64,000 nucleotides of DNA, from the NCBI GenBank assembly GCA_034008185.1, contig CM067091.1, forward strand, positions 11,263,799 to 11,327,798, read 5' to 3'. The notes beneath the pieces were generated by a model. That model was not told the DNA's origin. It searched no databases and was given only the letters and a program-made list of their open reading frames with translations. Made by a program: the position numbers and the translations under genes. Source of the stretch: Gorsachius magnificus (taxonomy: Eukaryota > Chordata > Aves > Pelecaniformes > Ardeidae). How positions within the stretch are numbered: position 1 is the stretch's first letter; each line of letters starts with the position of its first letter. Shown here one piece after another: positions 37,101 to 49,104 of this stretch.

Positions 37101-40100
37101 GGAGCAATAGCTAAAGAAAACCAAGTGGAATGAGCAGAGAGTAAGAGCTTGCTGTGGGCTTTCAGGTGGTGTTAGATGCCAGTGACAGCACGGTCAGCAT
37201 TATTGGCACTGGCAGCTCCCAGTGTGCAGAGTCCAGCAACATCGTCTCTGGTCTGAGCTCCGCTGATGCCTTTGTATTGGTTCAGGAAGCGCTGGCAAGG
37301 AGCCGAGGAGCAACGGAGGTGAGAATTTCTGCTTGTCTTTACCGCTGGCCCCAGGCTCAGCCGCTGATGCTTCACTTGGCTTGAAAGCTTTCCATGGACT
37401 TAGCCGGTTTTGGCAGTTTCTTTGATGCCTTCCCACTCTTGGCACCGTATTGCCTTGCCAGTCTCCCCAGCTCTGTGTTCTACTGCTTTTCTCTCCTTGC
37501 TCTCCACCCCGTCGCCACAGCTTTTGCCTTGAGGCGAGCTGTCTCTCTGCTGGCTTCTTCCCCCAGCTCTCTGGAGGCGTCTTCCCTGCTCCTTATTGCT
37601 CGTTTGTGCTCTTTCCCTGCCCATTCCTTGCAGGCCCTAAAAGAAGAGCTTTCTGCCAGGCAGGACTCTCTCAACTCCCTGCAGCACCAGCACAGAGAGC
37701 AGGAAGAGAAGTGCAGGAAGCTGCAGCAAAGGCTTGAGCAACTGGAGGAGGAAGGCAAGGCGTCCAGCAGCCAGCAGCAGCACCTGCAGTCGCTGGTAGA
37801 AGCACTCAGGAGGTGAGCGTTTCCCCTTCCGGAATTCCAGGTCGGGGAGTTGGGAGGGCTTGGCGCTTTAGCATCCTCCTGTCACTGCTTGTCATGCTCT
37901 GCTGTGAATCCGAGGGCAGCCGTGGAGATTGAGGGCGATGGTGGAATACCAGACGCCTCCCTCTTGACGTGCTGCTTCTCTGAATTCTGTTCTTTGGGTG
38001 CCCTTCCCTAGCCACTGCTGCTCACTGAGCGAAGGCGAAAGCCTGCCTGCCTTTCTCTTTCCCTCTTCAGTGACCTTGTGAGGGGAAGGGCAAGTTCTTC
38101 CTTCCCGTGCTCCCCACAACTCCATCCTGGAAGGATGACAATGGGATGGGTGACTCTTCAGGGCTCGTCATTCTTCTAACGGAGCCTTGTCTCTGCAGTG
38201 ACTGTGCAAACCTGGAGAAAAGCAGGGAAGAGCTACAGCACCGGCTTGAAGTGACGGAGCAAGAAGCCTCGCGTCTGCGCCAAGGCATCGCTGAACTGCA
38301 GCTGAAGGAAGCTTCAGCCCAGGGGGAAAAGGTGGAGCAGCAACAGACGATGGAGAGAGCACGTCGTGAGCAGGAGCTCCTGTGAGTGCTAAAGCTTTCT
38401 CTGGGCAGGGGTGGGCGTTGCTGGAGTTCAGGAGGCCCGCTGTGAAAGAATGCATTTTGCACGCTCATCATTCGTAGCATAGGAGGGGGAAGGGAGCATG
38501 CGGGCAGGCCTGGCTACCTAGTGACGTCCAGCGTAGCTGCCTCCTTGCACTTTCTTATGACCCTTGAAAAAAACCATGCCGAACCTGAGCAGAGCAGCTG
38601 ATGACAGGCATAAGCAGAAACATGAGAGGTCAGCGACCTGTTCTGTGATTTCTGGAGGCTTCTCTTACGTTCTCAGTGACAAGTGTTTCACCTGCATCAG
38701 TGCCAGAGCGTGATGCAGCTCTAGTCAGGAAATTCCAGCATTCTTTAGGGGTAAAGAGAAAGCCGTTGCAATCCTTCAGTCTGGGACATCGTATGTCCTC
38801 TTGGGTTTGGAAATGAGGATGTCTTGACATTAACAGCTTGTTTGTCTCCCCCCTTCTCGTAGACTGAAGGACTTAGCGGCGCTCGAAGGAAAACAGTCAT
38901 TCTTACAGAGTGAGTTGGTAGTGGCGCGCGAGAGACTCGAGGAATCGCACCTTGAGAGGGATCTGCTGAAGCAAGAGAAACAGGAGCTTGCCATGGCCCT
39001 GGAGAAGGTACGGTCGCCTCATTGCTAGGCAGCGCCTGTGGGAGAGGGAGCAGGGATAGCAAGACCACCACAGATGCTGTTTCTGGCAGTAGAAGACAGG
39101 GAAGATGTTGTTCTCCTTGGAAAATGGTGATCAGGCCCCACAGGCTCTTTGGGGTAGTTAGTGCCCCCATCTTTCTTGGGATCGCTGAACTGGGAGTACG
39201 TCAGAGACACACAGGGGCTGTGGAGTCACTGCTTGAAGTCAGGGGGTTTCCTGCCTTTGTTTTCATATTGTGCTTTTGTCTTCTCAGGCAGAGCAGTCAG
39301 CAACAGAGTTGGCAGGGGCTCAGAATAAGCTGACTGCTGAAATGGCCGATCTACGTGCTGCAACAGCCAACATGAGCAGGATCAATGAAGCTCTTGCCCT
39401 GGATAAAGTGCAACTGAACAAGCTTGTGCTGCAGGTGAGCAGAGTTGCCAAAGACCTTGCCAGGTGTTTGCCTCCAGCTGCTGCCTCTTCCCAGACTTGC
39501 TGCCTTCCGACAGTGTGACTGGCTGACTATGGCAACGTTCTTCCTTTTTGTGTGCAAGCCAAACCTCTGGCAGAGTAAATCGTACTGTATTTGATTTCCT
39601 CTGCGCTTCTGTGATTGCAGCTGGAGCAAGAGAATGGAGTTCTGTGTGGTCAAGTGGACGAGGTGGAGAGAGGAAGGGCCTCTGACCAGGAGAAGCTGCA
39701 GTTGTGTAAAAGAACAAGTGAAGAGCTGTGCACAGAGAAAGCCCACCTGGAGCAGCTGCTGAAGCAAGCGGAGGAGCAGCAGGAGGGGCTGCGGGTCGAG
39801 CTGAGGATGCTGGCAGCAGAGAAGGCAGAAACCCAAGAGAAACTGAGTCAGGTGAGACCAAAACCTGGTGCTTCTGGGTGGGCTTTTGGCTGCTTGGCTC
39901 AGTGAAGCTGTTACCTGTCGGATTCTGCAGAGGTTTTGTCAAGGAGACACTTGGTAGTGCTGAAGGTCCAAAGGCTTTGTTTACTTCTTGTTGGAAACGT
40001 GTGGATGGCTTGCAGGGCTTTTCTGCAATTCTCTGAGCTGTCCTCTGCTTCTACAGGTTCTTTTAATCCATTTGTCTGTGCTGGCCTCTTTTTTGGCTTT

Positions 40101-43100
40101 TGATAAGCTGCAAAGAGAAGGTTGTGTTGCCCATGAATCTGAGCGGGGCTACTACTAGTAGGTGACATTTTTGTCCTTTCTTGGTTTGTGGTTTTTGGGG
40201 GGCTTTTTTTGCACAAAAACACGTAGTCTGGGGTATGTGTGCTTGTCGTGAAGGAGCTGTCTGGCCCCGGGCAACCCAGTAGGGCCTTGCACATCCCTTT
40301 CACGTTGACAGTGCCAGTGCCTTTTGGCAGCCCTGGGTGTTAGTGCGGTATAGAGCAGACGCTCTTGAACTTTCAGCCCAGAGGAGAGGAGCTCGTTCCC
40401 CTCTAGCTGGTTCAGCAGTGGCACTGGCTGGCTCTGCACAGAACGCGAGGGAAAGGACTCTCACTGTGTCTTGTCCGGCTTTCAGGTTTCCCGCCAGCAA
40501 GCGTCGGCTAGCAGTGCTCTGGAGCAGTTGCGCCAGGAGTCCTCTCGCCAAGGGCACGCACTGGCCCAGGTGTCCCGAGAGAAGGAATTGCTGGTGCGTG
40601 AGAAGGCTGCCCTGGAGGTGCGACTGGCAGCCGTGGAGCGGGACAGACAAGGCCTTTCAGAGCAGCTGGCGGAGGCCAGGTAAAGGCAGGGAGGAGAGCA
40701 GAGGCAGGACATTACTTAACGTCTCTAACCATAACGGTGGTGACCATTACACGAAGATTTCTTGCATCCTGTGGCCTTTTCAGATGTTTTCACCTTCCAT
40801 GGACAGGAAATGGAAGAATCTTGAAGGGGGTGGGGAAACGTCTACCACGATTTGAATGTTACTTCTCTGACAGCTGAAGCTCGCAAAGCTCTCCTGAGCC
40901 TTGGGTTCCTCTTTATGCCCCCGTGCACATTCCTGCGTGAAGTCCAAAGCAAGGCAACCTGGCTCTGAACTGAGTGAAACCACGCAGACGTTTCCTGAAA
41001 CCTGAAGTTTCTCTCTGGTTTAGGTTTCTGGTTCTGTGCATTTGAACACAGATCTTTCCTCATCAAGTAGTTTGACATGGGATCTTCAGAACTGCAGGCT
41101 ATGACATCGGGAGGTTGTGAGTAGGATGCTGCCATTTAGGGGGAAGCCAGAGGCTCAAGCTGAAAATCCGGAGGGCCTTCTGTTTCTCAGCGACCTCTTG
41201 TGAAGCGTGGTGCAGGACCTAGAGCTGCTTACACCAGCAGCAGGGAACCTCTTTTGAATTCTCAGCAGTCTTTGGGGAGTCTTGCCCATCGTTTGTGTCT
41301 GGGTCCTGTATTCCTTACCACAAGCTGCAGGGGCAGGCGTCAGGGAGAAGTTATACAGGGAAGGGACACGGTTCTGTGCTGCTGCTCTATCAGGTTTCTA
41401 AGATCAAATGGGACAAGTTCTGCTCTTCCAAAACAAACCCCAAACCCCCGGAAAAAAGGTATCGAGGTGTTTGTCCTCCTCTGAGGGGTTTTTTAGAAGA
41501 GTCCTGAACATGCAGAGCTGTACAAATGATGTTTCAGAGATTGTTTGTCGTGGCTCTTGCGCTTTACCACTCCAGAGTCTGTTGTTAGCAAGGCTGATAA
41601 ACACCATTTTGACCCCGTGTGTTTCCTGAGAGCTGCTGCTTCTTCAGAGCTCCAGCTTCTCTTCTTTGACCCAGCTGAACTATGTTTGGTCAGTTATCGG
41701 GCTGTTTGTTAAATTATTAAATGCTCAGCTCCTTTTTTTGGTTTTATTTTAAAGGGATACATTCTTTTTCTAAAAAGCGATAAGTTAGTTACGAAGTTAG
41801 TTATTAGGTATGAACCTCAGAAAGCCTGGACATTCCCTCGGAGGGGCCTGCATTGCTATTTTAGATGGTAGAAATCTATTTTCTGTATACAAGTTTTCAT
41901 GCAAACCATTTTCCATGCTCAGGTGTAGGGATCTTGGATGACGTCTTACTGGGGTAACTCCCTGTGGGTGTGAGGAGCAAGAAGCTCATTTCTCTCCGTA
42001 TTCCCAACGGGCAGGTCAGCGAAGGAGACCCTGGAATCCAGCCTGTTTGAGGCTCAGCAGCGCTTATCTCAGCTGGAGATTGCCAGGAGTCATCTTGAAG
42101 CCCAACTCCACACAGTCGCGCAGGCCAAGGAGGTGATACAAGGTGAGAGCCTCACGTGCTTTGTTTCTGGAGATCCCTTGCCTCCATCGGGCAGGTGGTA
42201 TAAAACCAGCTCTCTGTCCGCAGTGCTTCTGAGGAGTGAAGGAGCTGGAGGCAGATCCCTCCTGCACTGCAATCCCAATGCCTGAAGGTCAGTAAAGTCA
42301 GCGCCACTGTTTGGGTAGACTCTGAATCTTGCCATTTGCCGTGTTTGCAGGGGAAGTGAGGTGCCTTCAAAGTGAGCTGGAAGCAGAGAGATGTCTTTTG
42401 AAGCAGGAACGGGAAAACATGGCGCAAGAGCAGCAAGAGAACAGGCAGGTAAGTCTGACTGGTAGGGTAGGTGGAGAAAGAGGCTGTTGGCAATTGGCAA
42501 TAAGCTGAGGGAGAGGCTGAGAGAGCCAGGGAACAGAGTGAAGGGCAGTAAAAAGGAAATAAAACATAAGCCCTGGGACTGAGGAGGCAAGGCCTGCTGC
42601 AGGCGCTGAAAGCACTGAGCCAGGTAAGCTCCAGATATGACCAACAGGAAGCAAGGGTTACAGTGGAAGCAGAGCTGGGCAGCAAAGCAGAATGAATTGG
42701 CTGAATGAATGTGATTTTGAGAGAGAAAGAGGAAAAAGCTGGACCTGCTGGCTCAGAGAACAAGAGCTTAGGAGGCAGAGTGAACTCCTGAGACAATTAG
42801 CCTCAGCTTTGCGATGGAAAGGTGAAGGGGAGACCCTACAGAAACAAATCCAGAAACTGCGAAGATGGGAGGAAGAGGAAGCAGAGAAGAGGAGCATTCT
42901 CCAGGAGAGAGACCGTGCCTTGCGAAGGCAGAAGGAGATAACGCAACAGCTGGAAGATGAGAGGCGAGCAAAGGGGGAAGAATTGGAGCGTGTGGTTGCT
43001 ATTTTGATGCAGACCGAAAGCAGAGAAATTGAATGGAAAGAGAAGGCACAAGCACTGACTCTTGCCCTTTCCAAGAGCGAAATGGCCAATGGGGCTCTGA

Positions 43101-44772
43101 GGGAAGAAATAGGCATCCTGCAGAGTATGGTTTCGGAGAGGGACACGGAGCGGTTGCATCTTCAGGTAGGCACTGTGATTGACCGTCAGCCAGCTAAAAT
43201 GGCTATAAGGGATTCTAAAGACGCTGCCCGTAAAGATATGGGAGTGTATAGTGCCGTAAATATATGGCCTGCTTGGCCAAAGCAACCATGACTGCAGCCA
43301 GCAGGCGTGCCTGTCTGTATCGCTCCGGCGGGAGTGTTTTCTGTCAGGGCCAGGCTATTGGAAGAGGTGCAGAGCTTGCTGCTAAAATGAAAGCAAGTCA
43401 AAAAGCTGGGGGTGGGTAATTGCTTCTCTCCTACCTAGGCAAGCTTAGCCAACGTGTGGTGGCTGGGATTTGGCATGGCGAGGAGAGGGCACATTTGACG
43501 AGGCAAACGCACTAAACTTAGTGGAATTGTGTAACGATGGCTGAACAGCAGCTGCACCGATGGTGCTTAGGGGATGCTTTCAGAGGTGTAGATTTCTGAG
43601 GTACCGCTTTTCTGGCATATTGAAAAGAATGGAATTCGTACCATTGCCTGGTGGGGTTGTCCAGAGCAAACAACTCCATTTCTCAGGGTGGTCTGGAGGA
43701 GGGCCCCGAGGAAGAGCGTGGGTTGCTTGGGCCTGTGGAGCAGGAGGAGAAGGGACTTAGCACTGCCCGTTCCTGAGCGCGGTCACTCTCCACGCCGTGT
43801 TGCTTCTGGCCCCCCTCACCTTTACGTGGCACCCGCTCACCCAAGCTCCTCTCTGAACACCCAGCAGGCTACTGAGAAGGGGAGCAGCTATCGTGGCGCT
43901 CGGAGAAGAGACTCCTGTCGCAGCGGCTGGAAGGTCTGCAGCGAGCAGTTGCAAGGCTGGGACGTGAAGACGGAGCTGCAGCAACTCAACGCTGAGCTGA
44001 GGAGGACTCTTGAGCAGGTAAAACAGGCTTTCGCTGCCTCTGCAAAGCTTCAGGGGCCCTGGAGCACAACACGTTTGCACAGGGAGCCCTCTGGAACCCT
44101 CTGCTCGTTTCCTTCCCTCTCCCCCTTTCCCCCGTGGGCACACACTTTTGTATTTTCTCGCTCTTCTGGCAGCCCATTGCCTCCACAAATGCACCTGCCC
44201 GCTGGTACCACCGTCTTGCCCCACTGTTCCCATACACAGACATTTGACGCTCGTGTGTCAGGAACTGTTTCCTCTTGCTCCTTCTCTTCCATAGCCTACC
44301 TGGAGTGCTTTTTACCCGCAGCGTTCTCTGCTGCCATTAGCGGTCCCTGAGCAGACACGTCCTTGCCGTGACACCCAGAGGTCCTTTTGCTCCCTGTTTG
44401 GTGGCAGGTTTCTGTGACCCTTTCTCCTCTCCAACGTGCAGGTGGAACGTGAACGGAGGAGACTGAAGAGAGCTTGTAGAGGTCGGTCGCTGCCGGATGC
44501 GTGCGGATCTTCTCCCTCCGAGTCTGACCGGCACAGGACGCCCGCTCCTCGGCCAGTGAGAAGAGAATCCTACTTGGTGGGAGGAGGCTTGGGCCATACG
44601 GAGGAACGATGGCAAATCCCAGTGGCCGCAGCCCCTCAGGACAGCCCTAACACAAGTCAAATATAGACCATGGCCCTGGCCAAGCTGGAGACTAGATGAA
44701 ATCCTAGCGTTGCCTTCACAAGAGGAGTCTCACACCCACGGCAGCCATCGATTAGCCGAGTTACAGAACGAG
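30574..44772 (+). CDS. CEP250: CEP250 (C-Nap1), + copy, 3' end missing
   Basis: CEP250/C-Nap1 is a large coiled-coil protein at proximal centriole ends that anchors the rootletin linker and is released by NEK2. Exons with consensus splice sites and matching phases: 30,574-30,690; 31,552-31,608; 31,851-31,933; 32,512-32,677; 33,377-33,483; 34,728-34,955; 35,509-35,605; 36,068-36,157; 37,166-37,318; 37,634-37,812; 38,199-38,381; 38,863-39,007; 39,288-39,434; 39,621-39,851; 40,486-40,679; 42,015-42,142; 42,351-42,448. These give 801 in-frame codons with family wording such as QAVLVRKLQAK, EEEQQRCESLAEVN and LREKAALEVRLAAVERDRQ-like stretches. Weaker exons follow near 42,692-43,165, 43,868-44,017, 44,442-44,555 and 44,725-44,772 (LAELQNE). 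The start ATG at 30,574 was chosen because upstream sequence is promoter-like. The central rod is mostly absent and no terminal exon is found before the duplication breakpoint at 45,003. Confidence 0.85.
42592..43165 (+). pseudogene. CEP250: Degraded or collapsed CEP250 rod exon (+ copy)
   Basis: From 42,692 to the donor at 43,166 the frame reads 158 codons of coiled coil ending in TESREIEWKEKAQALTLAL and SERDTERLHLQ. These match the human CEP250 segment just before its C-terminal exons. Just upstream, a different frame reads coil-like LLQALKALSQ and TVEAELGSKAE before a TGA at 42,693. Around 42,720-42,780 the coil-like signal jumps again between frames. In CEP250 the central rod of more than 1,000 residues should lie before this point. 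I infer that this is what remains of that large exon, with shared small indels. No clean acceptor is visible. Confidence 0.5.
43868..44017 (+). CDS. CEP250: CEP250 exon with two frame-breaking deletions (+ copy)
   Basis: The exon starts after CAG at 43,865-43,867 (or three bases earlier) and ends at donor GTAAAA. Compared with the minus copy (55,647-55,799), one base is missing after 43,874 and two near 43,966-43,968. The frame is therefore wrong for about 31 codons and then recovers to read ELQQLNAELRRTLEQ, a well-kept family segment. The minus copy reads this whole exon openly, including EGLQRAVARLGREK. Confidence 0.7.
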
Positions 44773-45003
44773 GTGAGGAGTAGGAAAGCTACTGAACCCT
44801 ACTGCATCCTTGGACAGTGCTATCGCAGTAGCAGCACTCGCCAGACTTCTCTCCCGTGTGCTTTTATGGGGCTGGTAACCCCTGGTCTCCCCAAGGAGGT
44901 GAATCGCCACAGGCGTCCAAGGCAAAAAGCGCATGATTATTTATGTCCGTAAAGTACCTGACGCTTAGCTCTGGCAAGGGAGCCAAGAATACTGCCGAAG
45001 CCA

Positions 45004-48000
45004 TACCTTTTTCAGGTCAGGTGAGCCTGGAAACCTGTTCGCTCCCATTCCTCAAGGACAAAGCGTTTGCCGGGGCTGGAGCTAGAGGGTGCATCTTCCC
45101 TGGCAGCCAGGACCATGGAGCTATGGAAGGTCCTGACCTGAGATGAGGAATCAAGAGCAGCACCTGCTAAACCCTCCAATAACAATGAGAACTGAGATAA
45201 CATGCAAACAAAGTCTATGCTGCAGACATACATCCAGTAATAAAGTGCTAAGGCTCCAATGTTCAGCTGAGAAGAACATCGCATCTCCTTACTCGTGAGC
45301 CAGCCAAGAGGGAAAGCTCAGTAGAAGTCTTCTCTTTTCTAGATACAACAGGGGTTAAACTTTATCAGTTTCCAAGTCTTCCGGTTAGCTCTACCAGGAA
45401 TGTGAAGATGCATGGATGGATAAAAATGGAATTAACCTAGCCGAGCCCGACATTTCTCTTTAGTTATCTAGAGACAGAAAAACACCCTCCTCAGTTTCCA
45501 AATGATGTTTCCTTCTGAGGCACTTGCATCTCTCCGGAGCATGAGATTCACAGGCTACCTGTTTCCAAACTTGGATGCCCGTCAGTCAGTATCCATCCCT
45601 GCGTTAACACACATGTCCGTACCATAGTGCCAGGTCATAACTCAGAATACCCAGGTGTGGTTGGAACTAATAAAACCTGCTACTCAGTAGCTCTTAAGGA
45701 CAACCTTCATGAGGCTTTACCCACTCACACAGTAAAGAATTGGAGAGCACTTGCTGACAATCTGCCTTCACTAGCTGCTCGTTAGCCTGATTCTCCTGAT
45801 TAGGAAAGTAACTGAATTCAGCTTAGCAAACTTCTACGGAACTTCAGTCGTCTTTCCTAGCCCAGGCAGGACCTCTGATCTCTCTCTTAACGGAAGGATT
45901 CTGCCCAGGCAAAGACACAAAACCAAGGCTGGCTCAGGGATGTGAGAACTGGGATGAACTCCGCTGGGCAAGGCCACTCCCTGCCTTTTACCTATATTCC
46001 TCTCACATTCAGCTGCTGCTGTCAAACCTCACCTCGTGTTGAGTTGTACAATCTATAAAGCGTTACTTCAAGCAAAGGGTTTCTGGGGACAAAATATGAG
46101 CGTGCGAGAACAAAAGCATAGCCAAGGAGAGAGAACTGCCTATGGAAAAGGAAGCCCAAACGAGAAGGGAATATTCCCTGAAAAATAAGATTTCTTCTGG
46201 GACACATCTGCCCTGGGGCAGCTACTCAAACAAAATAAAAGGATGTAAAGATTGAGCTACATGCCATTGAAGCTAACATAACTAATGAGAAATAAAATTG
46301 CACCTTGTGCAGTGCTGGTTCTGGTTTGCACGTGTGTTAGCCCTGTGCCTCCTCTTCCTTCTTATTCCACTTCCTGAAAAAAGCCATTTCAACTTGCTTC
46401 TGCCCAGGAGAGGAGTCATAGTTTTGAAGATGTTAACACCAAGCACACGACCAAAGTTCAGAAGCTCAGATCAGGAGGACGTCTGCGGTCAGATTTACAA
46501 AGCACTTCTGAATAGGACCCTTGGCACTGTCACAGAGAGGCCTGTGCCAAATCCCTAGCTGGAGATCTGTTCACCCACAGGAACCCTCGGGAGACGGAGG
46601 GAGTAACAGCCCAGGGGACTGAAACTCTCGCAAAGCACAGTCCCATTTTCCCCATCAAGATCCTGTTAAAGATACAAGGCATAAACTATCACTGTTACCC
46701 TGGCCACCCTGTGTTTATATATATACTTGCGCAAGTCTCTTACAACTGACACAGTGCTCAAACCGTTCCGAATTGCGTCTCAGGAGAATTTCAAAGTTCT
46801 CCCAAATGCCCCTCCCAGAGATACTGACATTCACGTCCCGGACTGAATACCTTCTGTGTGGTTTCACAGCAGAGCAGCAAAGCTTTAAGGAACCAGCCAG
46901 GCTGTTTCTGGGCAGTCTCTCCTTCTCCTCCAAGGTCTTCCACACCCATGTGGCAGGACCTCCAGAAACCACTTTCCTGTTTGTTCCTGATGGTTCTAAA
47001 CCTCCATAGCAGAACTTCAACACCATCCTCCCCACTGCAGCAGCCCTGCTACTGCCATGGACAGCAATGCAAAGACGTTCAAAGAAAACAGTCAGACATG
47101 CTTGGAAGCTAAAGGCCACAACACACAGGAACAGAAAACACCGTGTACATAAGACTGTTGGAAACTTCTTCCCCGTGCAAAGGGAGAACCTCCAGCTACC
47201 TGCAGGAGAGGGTAACCTGAGGCTAAAAGGTCTGAATCTGTATAAATAAAGCAGTCGTATTGGTGCCAGGACTTTTACATTTGTGTTTAAACAAGACAGA
47301 TGCCAAGCAGCCCATTTCCGCAGGTCACAGTATCGGCAGATGTTATCCTACAGGAGGTCTGGATTCCCCCTGCTCCTCACAGCCAGGCAGGCTGAAAGCC
47401 ACAACAATACACTGAGGCTGACAATTACCCTTTTTTGCAAATTATTGCAGAGGACATAAAAATGAGGAGGAGGAGGAATTAACTCTACTGGGAGGGAACT
47501 GACTGTTGCCGTGGGAAATACAAGACAGTATCACAGGAAAGGAGTGGAGAAAGTAACGGAGAGGGAGAGTGAGCAGGGTAGAAAGCACCTCAATGCAATA
47601 AACAACGGTGACCCAATGTACACGCCCATGAAAATAAGCTGCATGCAAAACCAAAGCACTAAGCCAACAAAACCAAACCAACAGCCCAAAAAGAGAAAGG
47701 TTGTTACAACTTTCTCCTGGGATTTGAAAGGGATACGGATGTCAGGTGCCAGTCCTCCCTGACACTTGCCAGCAATCATACACGTCCTCCCCTGGAAGGT
47801 CGGAGTGCCCCAAGCTCACATGCTACATCGCACCTTTGGTGCCAACCGATGCCTGATGTTCACGGCAGATGAGAATGGAGATGGGCAAAATTCCAAGTGC
47901 CTAACAACAGCCCCCCAAAATTTCCCCCTTGGACCCTTGCTGCCTCCAGCATTCCCCTTTGAATCTTTCCTGCTCATCACACTTTGTGACAGAGGATCCT

Positions 48001-48207
48001 GCAATGGTTCGGTACCCATGGTCACGCTCAAATCACAACACCTGGCTTCCTGAGTAAAAAGTTTACTTTCCAGAAATAAAGACTGTCGTCTGCAGGAAGA
48101 GCACACAAGGATGTAGAAGAACCACAGATTGGATTTAAAAAAAAAAAATTAAATGGCCTGGGCCTGACTTCTAGAAGGCACTTGGGTAGGTAATTTGCAC
48201 AGCCAAG
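45004..48207. other. Spacer, left unique part
   Basis: This part of the spacer is not repeated elsewhere in the window. I recognise no gene. AATAAA occurs on + at about 45,238 and 47,245 and could end transcripts that run out of the + CEP250 copy, but no cleavage context confirms it. Confidence 0.4.
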
Positions 48208-48860
48208 TGTTGTGGGTTTGGTAACCCTTCAAATGGCAGGGTCATTACACAGTTACCTGGTGTCTCTTGTACTACATTTTCATACACCGGTTGCAAAAAC
48301 CACCTGAGCACTTCCAGCTTTGACAATGCGAGAGCCTGAACAGCCAGCTAATGGTCTCAAAGCTTGCTGCTTTGTGTGCTTAGCTGAGACAATCAGGCAA
48401 GGTGGCTCACAGACCTGCTGAATTTTGCTTATCAGACACCCAGGCGGGCGCCTGCCCACCAAGGCCTGCAGTTTGAACCCTGCCCCTGCCAAACGACAAC
48501 AAAGCCAAAAGTACAGCGCACGAAACATATGTGCAAGCGTGTGCCCTAGGCACGCAGCCGCCATCTCAGACCCCCTGGGGGGGACCACCGACTCTGCAAG
48601 CAACCACTGAAGACCCTGTGGGACCACCAACTCTGTGGGTGATCACCGAAGACTCCGGCAACCACAGACCCCACAGGAGACCACCAAAGACCCCCAGAAA
48701 CACAGACCCCTGGGATGCCGTGGATGGTGGTGGTAGTGGTGACTGTCTGCACTCTTCCGTCTGGACCTCTCCCTTGGTTTCCCATCTTTCCTTCCTTCCT
48801 TTCCTATTGCTGCTTTCTCTCTTCCCCCCAAACAGTTAATAAACGAGTGAACTTACAACA
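48208..48860 (+). mobile_element. Probable solo LTR
   Basis: The segment begins TGTTGTGGG and ends CTTACAACA, giving the TG...CA ends and short inverted termini (TGTTGT/ACAACA) of a retroviral LTR. An AATAAA at 48,838-48,843 lies 17 bases before the end. Imperfect repeats with ACCACCGACTCTG-like units fill about 48,580-48,715. I see no clear target-site duplication and no primer binding site after it, so the solo status and right end are tentative. Confidence 0.5.
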
Positions 48861-49104
48861 TCTGACCTCGTTTGCATCTTAATCTCCCTCAAAGGGATCA
48901 AACCTGAAACAAGAGACTTGTCTGAGGTTGGCTAGAAAGCAGGGGGGCCTTCCTCTCATCCAAACAAAATTGGATCCTGACAGACAACCAACTCCAGCAG
49001 TCTTGCTTCCACCGCTTTTCTAAAGAAGGTAACATTTCAGTCCCTCCAGCACCTCTGCTGGCAAGTTGTTGGTTACTGTTCTCGCCAGCATCTGCTGGTG
49101 GCCT

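Larger units (their letters stand above)
35670..45003 (+). repeat. Inverted duplication, arm 1
   Basis: This segment recurs as the reverse complement at 54,661-64,000. Paired positions add to 99,664 at the inner end, and to 99,667, 99,606, 99,605 and 99,670 further out as small indels accumulate. Exons, introns and even chance open frames are shared with only scattered substitutions, so identity is very high. The inner end is sharp: homology runs through GAAGCCAT and stops at 45,003. The outer end is not reached, because arm 2 meets the window edge at the point matching 35,670. Confidence 0.95.

Noticed and set aside
42090..42796. 184- and 214-codon minus-strand frames (and mirror frames at 56,810-57,516)
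   Set aside because: They are antisense shadows of CEP250 exons and introns, with low-complexity L/S/P composition and no splice or domain evidence.
30574..44772. Assignment to rootletin (CROCC) instead of CEP250
   Set aside because: The two families are related coiled coils, but the N-terminal wording, the exon sequence at 40,486-40,679 and linkage to GDF5/UQCC1 all point to CEP250.
44890..44952. Possible last CEP250 exon in arm 1 (RPRQKAHDYL)
   Set aside because: Faint resemblance to the family segment RKQKQDYI, but no good acceptor and a stop after three more codons. The match is too short to annotate.
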